NCBI GenBank assembly: GCA_011319805.1
Contig: SJRY01000279.1
Location: forward strand, 1 to 19,136
Direction of reading: 5' to 3'
Length of the DNA stretch: 19,136 nt
From: Macrocybe gigantea
Lineage: Eukaryota > Basidiomycota > Agaricomycetes > Agaricales > Callistosporiaceae
Shown here: positions 10,591 through 19,136 of the stretch, one piece after another
Numbering within the stretch: the stretch's first letter is position 1
Layout: every line of letters starts with the position of its first letter
Position numbers and translations under genes: made by a program
The notes under the pieces: generated by a model
The model's database searches: none
What the model was told of the DNA's origin: nothing
Seen by the model: the letters and a program-made list of their open reading frames with translations, nothing else

Positions 10591-11454
10591 GATGTTGGCT
10601 TAACGGTGCTCAATCCGTTGCTATGATAGTTTGCACTGTTTGTGGGTATGATCTGGAATGTGACGTAGCACAGCTACGTATTGCGCGCTCCGGAACGTAG
10701 ACAGCGCCGCGAAGAGAAGGACTTGCTTGTCTAAAATCCCGAAGCCTCGCAAGCGCAACCGTGGTGGGATAGATATCTCCTCAGGCCGGGGACGTTATAC
10801 TTCCGGCGCTGCACAAGCGCTGGAATGGAAACTGTCAGTATGATCACGTAGAGGGCTCCGGATGATGGAAATAGTGCAAGAGACAGTTCTTGGGCATCGG
10901 TTTCCTCGACGAACGAAAACGAAAGCTGGCAGATATGTGATAATTTGAACAATGGCTGGCGACCCTGGCCCTGAGAAAGCCGGTTAGGGACTTGTATTTT
11001 TTTTTGATGGACGGTTTTTGGGTTAGGGTTTCGGTTTCCACGGTGATCATGGCTTCCAGATTTGGCCAAGTCGCAAAGAATATGATTGTCCTCCGCCTTT
11101 TTTTTTTATTCCTGAAGCCATGATTCTTCTGAATGGAAAGGTGTGCATGTCCTCTGTGCTGACCAGCTTATTGCGGAGGCTGCCAGGACACCTTGTCAGC
11201 TCAATGTTAGCCACCTGGACGCAGGCCCTTAAAAACGCCCGCATGCCACCGCCTCCTGGACGCGCCAAATCTCCTTCGACATAGCAAAAAAAATAAAATA
11301 AAAGCAATGAACGGAACACCCGCCAACCTACCTGTAGATGCGCAAGTCTACGTTCCATAGTCTCAACCTTCCAATTGTTGCTGATCCTACATTTTTGTTT
11401 CGAATCAACAGTCTCCACGCGCACGCGCCTGCGTCCACGCCCAAACCACCCAAG
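10591..11454. other. divergent promoter region
   Basis: 864 bp between the starts of the coiled-coil gene (minus) and the tail-anchored protein gene (plus), so it should contain both promoters. It has a 10-T and a 9-T run near 10999 and 11099, and one telo-box. A minus-strand open frame (10731-11069) includes a hydrophobic stretch, and a branch-site-plus-acceptor-like string lies near 10830, but I could not build a gene from them. Confidence 0.55.
11023..11031 (+). promoter_or_regulatory. telo-box (TTAGGGTTT)
   Basis: An exact TTAGGGTTT in the divergent intergenic region. Such motifs in promoters bind Myb-domain TRF/Tbf1-type factors in yeasts and plants. A single occurrence could be chance. 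Confidence 0.3.
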
Positions 11455-12008
11455 ATGGCGAACCCAAAACCCCAGCCCCAGCCCCAGCCCAGCCCCAACC
11501 CGCGGCCGCGTCCACCGCCGCCGCCCCCCGGCATCGCGCCGCCGACGTGATCTACCGACTCGCGCGAGCGTGCGAAGACCTGCGCATCAGCACGCACCAA
11601 GACTCGAAGCTGATGCTGCTCGAGACGCGCCTGACGCGCCTGACGACCGAGCTCGGCTTCCTCCACGCCAAGGTCGCCGTCGTCGAGTCGCTCTGCCGCG
11701 GCGGGCAGGCGCACTCGCGCGAGTTTTTGCAGCATCAGAGGCTTTTTATCGGGTACATGGAGAAGCGTGCTGAGGAGCTGCAGGAGGCGATTCGCGTGCT
11801 TGAGGAACAGTGCTCGTTGCTCTCGCCGGCGACGCCGTCTGCGACGTGGGCCAAGCTCGCAAAGTCTGCGGCTGCGACCTCCTCGTCCAAGACCGTCATC
11901 CCCAAGAAATACCACGATGTGTTCAAGACCAGTGCGTTCAGGGTAGCTGTGCTCGCATTCTTTGTGGCCTTCTTGGTGTCCACTTACAAGGCTGCTCTGT
12001 TTGCTTGA
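11455..12008 (+). CDS. small coiled-coil protein with C-terminal membrane anchor; one likely frame error
   Basis: I do not recognise the family. About 184 residues without introns. The ATG at 11455 has a good context (CAAGATGG). Order: a Pro/Gln-rich N-terminus (MANPKPQPQPQP...), then helical sequence with heptad character (VIYRLARACEDLRISTHQDS, then LEEQCSLLS at its end), a Ser/Ala linker, and a single hydrophobic segment (VAVLAFFVAFLVSTY) ending five residues before the stop. That layout is of a tail-anchored protein with its bulk in the cytosol, inserted after translation into ER, mitochondrial or peroxisomal membrane. The start frame hits TGA at 11548-11550 unless one base is restored in the C6 run at 11524-11529; the helical region is then in frame. 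An in-frame ATG at 11338 would add 39 residues. Confidence 0.7.
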
Positions 12009-12204
12009 TGATGACCATTTTGGATTAAAATACAGTTCGGGTATCGACAGCTGCTATTGTCACAAAGTACATGTGTGATACATACTATTTCCTGAACTAT
12101 TGTTACATACGATGGCCTTGAGCTGTGATTTCCATCCGAGTCGCCCAATAGTCCCGCTGTGGTCGCGACTGCGAGGCCTCCGTCGAAAGCGTCAGCTCTC
12201 CAGA

Positions 12205-13263
12205 TTATTCCTGTGAAGATTGTGCCGGTTCTTTCGCTCCTTGCAAACGTTCTTGTTCCCTTTCCGTATCGATTCTGAGAGTATGGAGATACACGTCCCA
12301 GGCGTATCTCAATATTTCTCTTTGTGGGCCAAACAGCCTTTCCTCCGCTTCCGCGATCGTGACGAAATGCGATTCATAGTTGACCTCGTCCGGCATCCCA
12401 GTGTTTGCGTGATGGACCTGCATTTCCGCAACGTCGGATTCTCAGTTCGTCGGGCCGCACAACAAAGCACAGGGAAAGGAAAAGGCAGTAGCGAAAGGAC
12501 GCACCGCGTCGTCAGGTATCTGTCCCACATACCAGAACGTTAGATACTCTCCGCCGGGGTCTATGATCTGCCCATGCGCATTGCCTCTTGGTTGCCAATA
12601 TAGTGTTGTCACCATCACCGGCTCTGTATTTTTCCTGTAAGCAGCCTCCCGATCATGGGGAGGTGCAGGTGCGCGAATAGGCGTATAGAGCGGCAAGAAC
12701 TGCACTCGATACCCCGACTGCAAAACAGGCAGACGTAGCAGACCTTCTTTCACCCACGTAACGCGACATATCACAAAAAAGAAACGCACCTCCTCGTACG
12801 CCTCTCTCAGCGCGGCCTCCTCGAGCGACTCACCAATGTCCTTTCTTCCCTTTGGGAAAAACCAGTACCTGCGCGCCCGTTCGTACAGCAGCACGAGCTT
12901 GCCCGTCGAGGGCTGGATGATGACCATCCCGGAGCCGAGCATAAAGTTCTGCGACGCCCACGCGCTGTCCCGCACGGGCGCTGTCGAATATTGCCACCGC
13001 GCTTGTTGCGGCGCGGAGGCGGTCATCCTCGCCGCGGGAGCGGTGGGCGTCACCGGCACCGCGGATCGTGACGATTTTGAAGACGTAGCGGTGGCGGGCG
13101 TCGAAACGGTCCCTTCAGATCGCGACGCGCTTCCAGAGCCAGTGGTGGCGTCGATCCTTGAGACGAGTGAGACGGTGCCCTGGGTAGATGTAGATGTTGT
13201 GATGATCGATGAGAATGGCGACGCGGAGCAGATTCTGTCGTCGGTGCGGTCCTCGCCCTCCAT
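12205..13263 (-). CDS. Nudix hydrolase
   Basis: A Nudix-superfamily pyrophosphohydrolase, expected to cleave nucleoside-diphosphate-linked compounds or diphosphoinositol phosphates with a divalent metal; the substrate cannot be told from sequence. Exons: 13263-12790, 12717-12505 and 12417-12205, all phase 0, about 299 residues and free of frame breaks. The Nudix box is complete after splicing: GRKDIGESLEEAALREAYEE at the end of exon 1 plus SGY at the start of exon 2, matching Gx5Ex7REUxEExGU. It is preceded by YWFFPKG, the usual strand before the box. Residues 1-~85 are Ser/Thr/Ala-rich and probably disordered. The ATG at 13263 has a strong context (GCAGCCATGG). An alternative ATG at 13424 is in another frame and would need a correction. 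The gene converges on the tail-anchored protein gene, with 196 bp between stops. Confidence 0.92.
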
Positions 13264-14013
13264 GGCTGCACCGTCCGGTTCTGGCCGCCAGCACGACTCG
13301 TGGTATTGGGCGACATCATTTGAGAGAAGATCTTGCGAAACCTGCTCGAGTCGACGCTGTCCCGTGAAGATGTGGCAGGAGGAGAAAAGTCCTTCGCGTT
13401 CTGCCCGTCCTCTGCTTCTGGCATCCTCTTTTAATGCCCTTTTAGTTGTGAGAATCTTTGTTCTGTGGCCAATTCCTTGTTTGAATTCAGGGAAGAGAGC
13501 TGGGATCCAGAAAAGGGAATATGGTCGGGTGGGTCCATATAAGGTGGCTAATACGCCTTTTAAAAGCAGAGTTGTTTGATGATAACTGACATTGACTAGA
13601 CTCGAGACCGTCTCTTCTGTTCGTCCTAAGAATCTCTACATTCAGGCCCTTCTCCGATGCCTGTGGCGGTGAGCGGAAAGACTCTGATATGCTCCGAGTC
13701 CGCTAGAAGCTTGGCAGTTGGCATCTGTCACTTCAGGCATCAGCTCGAGGACCATCTATCCTGGTATCGCGTTTGTAATGCCTTTTTGCTCTTTCGTTCG
13801 CACTGATCTGATCTGGGCCACGAGGCCTCATCATGTCGGTCTCCCATATTAGCGCACGCCGTGTTGCCCACAGTCTTCAGTGGAGGGCAATACAGGCCGT
13901 GGAATGATGATGTGCTATTGACCAGACGACCCGATCTCTTTCTCCGACCAAGAAAAGGCTCAGTTTCATGACTTTGGACCTTGCGCCTCCTTCCCTCTGG
14001 CTTTCACCTCAAT
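13264..14013. other. divergent promoter region
   Basis: 750 bp between the Nudix gene (minus) and the single-pass membrane protein gene (plus). The antisense of the plus-strand frame stays open to about 13580 but has no start codon and no recognisable motif. I see no further gene; it should hold both promoters. Confidence 0.55.
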
Positions 14014-15003
14014 ATGGTCCTTATCGATGATTCTACTCTATTCTGGAGACTGGACCGCGGCCAGTGGTAATCAGAGTCCAGAGCAATATGGAACGACTCA
14101 TGGATCGCGAATAGCGGGTCGAGGGCGATTGTGCCATTCATTGGTGCCAACACTTTTCATCTCGTCAGAACACGAAAAAAGGACTAATTGGCCGTCATTC
14201 CAGGACGGCAAATAACGGTGTTTGGAACTGTCTCGGACACCAGTTTTTTTCCGGATCCACCTGTATCGTCTTACAGCGTTGACGGGTCTGACAACCCGGT
14301 CAATTATACCGCCACGGTAGGGACCAAAGTGGCCTACCGCGTGCCGTTTTACCGATCGCCCCAGCTCGCCAATGGGCAACACACTCTGGTCATCACGAAC
14401 CTAGTCACCCAGCCTCCTCTCTGGCTCGACTACTTCGAAGTCGTGCTTGACGCGCCTCAATCCACGCCGACGCAAGACGCTGCTACACCGGCTGAGCGTC
14501 TCACCGGTTTCGTGACGTCAACGTTCGCAGCAGCACCTCCCCACGACAGCGCGCCTGCTTCGCCCCAGTCCTGCACCCGCCGCATGATTCCGGCCGTTAT
14601 CGCAGGAACTGTCGTTGGAGCTGCTGCCATAACGCTCGTCGCGCTGCTCCTCGTTTGGCGTTCGTACCGGCGCCAACGTAAACCGAACAGGACGGTGACG
14701 CCTTTCTTGTCAAATGCGCCCTCGGCGTTGCCGACCACTCATCCATCTTCGCGGACGCGTCAGCCTGAGGCGGCAAGCATCCGCGACCTCCTCGACTCGT
14801 CGCCCTCCGACAGGGATAGACATCTGTACTCGATTGGCGCGGGTGTCAACATCACCAATTCTCAAAAGACGTTGCCAAGCCACTCGGTCATCACATTTCT
14901 GTCTTCCGGCAGCAACTCGTCCGCCTCCTCTGGCCTGGATCGTAAGACGAGCTCGAATAGAGGAGGGTACGGGGACTTACCTCCAGACTACCGCAGCGTG
15001 TAG
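14014..15003 (+). CDS. single-pass membrane protein with agaricomycete-type ectodomain
   Basis: Family of unknown function, common in mushrooms: a beta-rich ectodomain resembling carbohydrate-binding folds, one membrane helix and a disordered cytosolic tail. Exons 14014-14143 and 14204-15003, joined by a 60-bp GT-AG intron with a CTAAT branch-like site. Seen: MVLIDDST, then LYSGDWTAASGNQSPEQYG, then SRAIVPFIG|GRQITVFGTVSDT across the junction, then ANGQHTLVITNL...LWLDYFEVVL. The membrane segment MIPAVIAGTVVGAAAITLVA is followed by basic WRSYRRQRK, so the tail should be cytosolic. It has no cleavable signal peptide, so it is probably a type III insertion. The tail is Ser/Pro/Arg-rich. Two frame corrections are needed in exon 1: near 14027 (possibly a lost CT unit) and at the GGG of 14116-14118 (one G short). 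About 330 residues. Confidence 0.8.
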
Positions 15004-15437
15004 CAAAGTCGGCAGCGACCTTCGGAACCGTTTGTAGGTTACTAAACTCATAAATAGCTACAGCTGCTTCAAACTCTTTTTTCCACCATGAAGATAATTA
15101 ACCGATGCCAATTAAATTGCGCAAGCGTTACACATCTATGAAGCTGTGAAATCTCGGCTTAAGGGATCTGATTGCCATGAGTGGTGGCAGGATGAAGATT
15201 TGCGAGAGCACGACCGACCATTACGCGGAGGGTTCATCCGTAGTAGCATCTAGAAGCCTTCAGGAATATTGAAGTCGGTAGGTGTGGTTGATGTCGAGCC
15301 GAGCTATACAGCATTCCGATTAGCGCAATCATAGAAGGGACACCCGCATATTGATCGCTAGTGATGTTCAACCAAGGGTTTAACAATGAAGTGCTATCAT
15401 ATACAAGTCCGATGAAACAAAGACCGTGGAAGCGAAG
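15004..15437. other. intergenic region between convergent genes
   Basis: 434 bp between the stop of the single-pass membrane protein gene and the stop of the P4-ATPase gene, presumably both 3' UTRs. No open frame or structure worth naming. Confidence 0.6.
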
Positions 15438-18400
15438 CTAAAGGATCTTAGTCGACGCCGCCGGAGCAACACGACTATGTATGAATTTAATGATATATAA
15501 AGGCAATGTGCTGATCGCCACAATGACCGCGACTTTCCAAGCGAACCCGACAGAAATGACGAACGAAAGATCTGTGGCCAAAATACCGTCATCACAGAAT
15601 GCAGTGGGAGGAGCACGGGACAACACTCACCGAAATACTCAGGGAGAAATGCGATGCTGACAACGTACAAAAAGAGCGTGACAATTTCGGAGATGACCAT
15701 ATAAATATGCCTTTGAAAGCGGTAACTGGTCAGATTTCAGTGGTCGATAAAAACTACGACTCACCACATTGTTATCTCCAATGCAACCATGATGAGCTCA
15801 TTGAGGACCAAAGCGGTGAATGATATGGAGACGATGTGCAAAAACTCGTTTTCGAATAGGACCAAGGACATGATCATGATTGCGGAACCTAACAAGAATA
15901 ATGAGCCGGTCTGTTCTTGGATAGTGAATACAAAGTACCTTGATAAAGGCTGATCATGAACCACTCGAAGAACGTCTTATATGACAACGCTCGGCCCTGT
16001 TGATTGGTCAGTAAATTGCCGGCGTCAAATATGCGATTAAATGCCATATACCTTGGTCAGTTCCTTGTACAACTCCGGATATATCAATGCCAGGTCCTCA
16101 TTTACATCCCGATCCAAGACCAACGAAAACACGGGCGCCATCGTGTATACGGTCGCGTACCCAACCAACAGCCAGCCCTGGTACAGCGCGATGGTGCAAA
16201 GTAGAATATGGCAGAAAATACGGCTTGCATCACGGAGATGATGAGACCGCGGTGAATGACGAATTGAGCGAGCTTCGCCGACCGACGATACGAGTTGCGT
16301 CCATGCCACAAGAGAAGCTTCGTCAGATAGCTGAACTGTGTGACAGAGAATCCGCCGCCAGCGATGCCTGTTTGCCTTCCTTTCCTACGATACCAACACC
16401 TAGATAAACTATTAGCCCCAAATCGGATGCTAGAATAAAGTTGCGACTTACCAACATCTGCAGCCTGTATCATGCTCACATCGTTCCCTCCGTCAACCAA
16501 TGCAGCACACTCGTTTCCTTGTGAAAGCGCGAATGAGACGTGCCACGTCGGCTTTCTGGGTAGGCGAACACCGACAAGCGACAACGGCAGACAGTTTCGT
16601 GGCGATCTCGATGAACTCATTCTTGAAAAGGTTCAAGCACAGCTAGGAACCCACTAATCATCAGAACTGCCGAGCCGCAATTAACAGGCGACCGCTTCTT
16701 GACTAAAAGTCGCAGTCAGGAAAGCACCATTGAGCATAATGATTGTGAAACAGACGCTTAGCAATCTCATGGATGTATTGATTCCGAGAAACCAGCTTCG
16801 TCGAGATGGCGATGCACCTGGCGGTCTCAATCTTGTCGCCAGTCAACATCCAAATCTTCACGCCTGCATTCCTGAGCAACTCGAGGGCCTGTTTGACGCC
16901 GTCCTGCAGCTTGTCCTCGACGCCCGTCAGCCAAGCAATTCCAGATCGTGCTCCAGAAACTCCGCGACGATGGCAGCCATCGCCTCGTTCCTTCCTCGAG
17001 CTTGACGCTGGCCTCGTGATGTCGCGCTTTGAAGTCGCCGTACAGCTGCCCGCCGAGCCGCTTCCGCGCCATCACAAGCGTTCGGAGTCCCTCACGAGCC
17101 ATGTTCGCTGTCTCTTCCTCGAGCCAGTCGTTTCCGTTGCACGATCTTGGACATGACGACGTCTGCGCCTTTTTGAAGAAACGTGATCTCGCCCGTCTGA
17201 TTGTCTTTCACCACGATGCCCATCCGCTTTGACTCAGACGTGAACGGAAAGATGTCAAGGACGTCGAAGGAGATTCGTGCTCCGGTCGGGGTCTGAAGCT
17301 CTATCCGTGTCCTGTCGCGAAACACTAGCGTCAACCGATTGATTGGGTCCATTTTACAATCGCGACTTCATCTGGGGATGACGCCTGGTATGTCATCGAG
17401 CTGTCCTCGTTCACACTGGAGTCACCTAAGGGTAGAACTTGTTCGCTACTCGTGAGGGGAGGGGTGCTTGCGATACTGACGTTGTGGCATAACGCAAGAC
17501 TGAGGACTACGTCATGAACACGAGACGACATGTCTCTGCGACACGGACGGCGAGCTGTGCGCCTGTTGGCAATGACCCTGCCGTAGATGTGCTAAGAAAG
17601 ACACAAGAGGGAATTAGGACAAACCGGGGTCACGGTTGTTCACTGATGCTCACAATGTTCCCCGGAAGAGCCGAACGAAACCTGCAGCTGATGCGCGACT
17701 TCGTCCATGGTGTCGTAGCTATACGACATCGTTCCCATATGCAGTTTTTTCATCTCCATTTCTAATGTGGTATGTAAATTCTTGAATGTGAAGTGAGGCT
17801 ACAAGACATAACAAACCATTCTGAGTCAAAGTGCCCGTCTTGTCACTCAGAGGTATTCAATCCTTCAAGCTCTTCCGGTAAAGTGCTCGTCCGTACGATT
17901 GTGTCAGGTATCTCATCGTCATTCATGATCTGCTGGGCAAGACCGTCTTGCCCATATCAAGATTGACCGCAAGCTGTCAAACAAGCGGCAGGTCAGCTTC
18001 ATGGCGTCCTCCGAAAGGACACATAAGTCACGCTCACCTGATAGGAATAATGGACGAAAACAAAATCAAGAACCGGAACACGTAAATGTACCAGAGCCCC
18101 TGAACCCGTTCAAGGCGACTAGAACAATAGACAGCACAAATGTGACTGCGCACAGGATCTGAACACATCGACGAATCAGATTCACTGATTCATGACGGTG
18201 AAGAACGAGAAGCATCCGACCTTTGCTAATTATTGATCTCCAGATCCAACAGGCCGACCTTCGTCTCCGGGTGGCTCGTGTTCATCACCGCGCGCGTCTC
18301 TGAGCCCGTGTAATTACAAACCCGACCGCCGAGCCGGCAGCAAAGGACGGTGTTTGACCACAGGACATTCTCCGCCGTCAGCGGCGACACGGTAGGCGGA

Positions 18401-19136
18401 AGCGGATGCATAGGAACAGATTCGGTTGAATGATTGACGGTCGACAGGGCGGCGGAGGGCTGTTCAGCGTGAACGTGCCGATGAACGAGTGTATGTCCTT
18501 GATCGGCGCATCGGCTAGCGTGCTTCGTGAATCACATTCAATTTTGCCAATGAACCGACGGGGAGATAGTGCTCACCGTATATATCCGCATCTAGTCTGC
18601 TGAGATCTCCCTCGTCGAGCTTCTGGCATTCTGGCACAGCCACTCGCAGCTTCCAGTCCGTCTCACCGTCGAGCTGGTCCGTCCGAATGAAACACGTGCC
18701 CGAGGCGTCTGAGGTGCGCAGAAGCACCATGTCCGCCGGAACACGCTGGTTCTTCTCCAGATGCACGAGGTTACCTACGCGTATTGATGAAGACGGCACG
18801 GACCGTGTGTTCGCATGAGTGTTGAGATAAGCTTCCCCGTGAGAAGACAGATGAATCCTCGCCGGAAGACAGAGGGGGAGGTTCGAGGATCAGATACTTT
18901 TGCGAGTTGGCCTCACGGTCACGTTGATAACGCTTGTAATCGTCATAAGCCTCTTTCCCATCGTGACGAAAAGAACGAATGCAAGAGGGGATGTAGTCAT
19001 TATGAATCTAGAAACCCAGTCAGTGTAGCATGTCCGCAATCTTGACAATTACTGACCTATCTTTAGTGCCGGTATAAACTGCGACAGCGCAACCAGAAGG
19101 AAATAGAGATTGAAAGAACTTGAATTGCTCATAGAA
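15438..19136 (-). CDS. P4-type ATPase, NEO1/ATP9-like phospholipid flippase (5' end outside window)
   Basis: Flips aminophospholipids to the cytosolic leaflet of Golgi/endosome membranes; the NEO1/ATP9 branch acts without a CDC50 partner. Exons: >19136-19057, 19007-18898, 18831-18577, 18514-18221, 18158-18038, 17973-17817, 17761-17654, 17591-16756, 16702-16452, 16399-16052, 15996-15939, 15888-15765, 15710-15631 and 15571-15438. Motifs: actuator [24 protein letters not shown], phosphorylation DKTGTLTQN, nucleotide-binding [16 protein letters not shown] and KGADVVM, hinge [27 protein letters not shown], and C-terminal membrane helices ending PAASTKIL. The C-terminus is complete; the N-terminal tail and start lie beyond the window. 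About fifteen or more 1-2 nt corrections are needed, including ones by DKTGT and by GDGGND. The 18897-18832 junction is not resolved in frame. Confidence 0.95.

Noticed and set aside
10731..11069. 112-codon minus-strand frame with a hydrophobic stretch
   Set aside because: It sits in the divergent promoter region. A possible acceptor near 10830 had no suitable donor and no in-frame continuation.
13264..13424. Longer Nudix N-terminus starting at ATG 13424
   Set aside because: It lies in a different frame from the Nudix domain and would need a base correction. The ATG at 13263 has a strong context and is directly in frame.
12836..13579. 247-codon plus-strand open frame across the Nudix region
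   Set aside because: It is antisense to the Nudix exon, which carries a perfect Nudix box and proper splice sites. Its own protein shows no motif.
1..19136. tRNA, rRNA, CRISPR arrays, insertion sequences, transposon ends
   Set aside because: I looked for B-box-like strings, regularly spaced repeats and terminal inverted repeats and found none that hold up.

Overview
The window is nuclear DNA from a filamentous basidiomycete, most likely an Agaricomycete. The genes carry many short introns (about 49-98 bp) with GTRNGY donors and YAG acceptors, and are packed on both strands. Two families typical of mushrooms are present: a large divergent G-protein alpha subunit, and a membrane protein whose ectodomain has a YSGDW...GNQSPE-type start. 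I saw no bacterial, phage, CRISPR, rRNA or tRNA features.

Layout, left to right: (1) 91-2415 (+), an endosomal/vacuolar-type Na+/H+ exchanger; (2) 2817-5062 (-), a divergent G-alpha subunit in 11 exons; (3) 5063-7364, a 2.3 kb stretch with no gene I can support; (4) 7365-10590 (-), a large coiled-coil/low-complexity protein; (5) 11455-12008 (+), a small coiled-coil protein with a C-terminal membrane anchor; (6) 12205-13263 (-), a Nudix hydrolase; (7) 14014-15003 (+), a single-pass membrane protein; (8) 15438 to beyond 19136 (-), a NEO1/ATP9-type P4-ATPase that runs off the right edge. Neighbours are mostly convergent or divergent pairs, so nothing points to an operon or metabolic cluster. The exchanger and the P4-ATPase both act in endomembranes, but as housekeeping proteins.

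The dominant anomaly is the reading frame. The exchanger, the G-alpha subunit, the tail-anchored protein, the membrane protein and the P4-ATPase all need frequent 1-2 nt corrections to stay on their family alignment. Most corrections are single-base losses in short homopolymer runs. The encoded residues are otherwise strongly conserved and the splice sites are intact. This fits sequencing or consensus error in a long-read assembly better than gene decay, so automatic gene models here would be fragmented. I did not find a convincing new biological system. The most biologically interesting items are the G-alpha subunit (about 510 residues, catalytic switch-II glutamine replaced by threonine, C-terminus restored by a GC-AG intron) and the unrecognised coiled-coil and tail-anchored proteins transcribed divergently from 10.6-11.5 kb.
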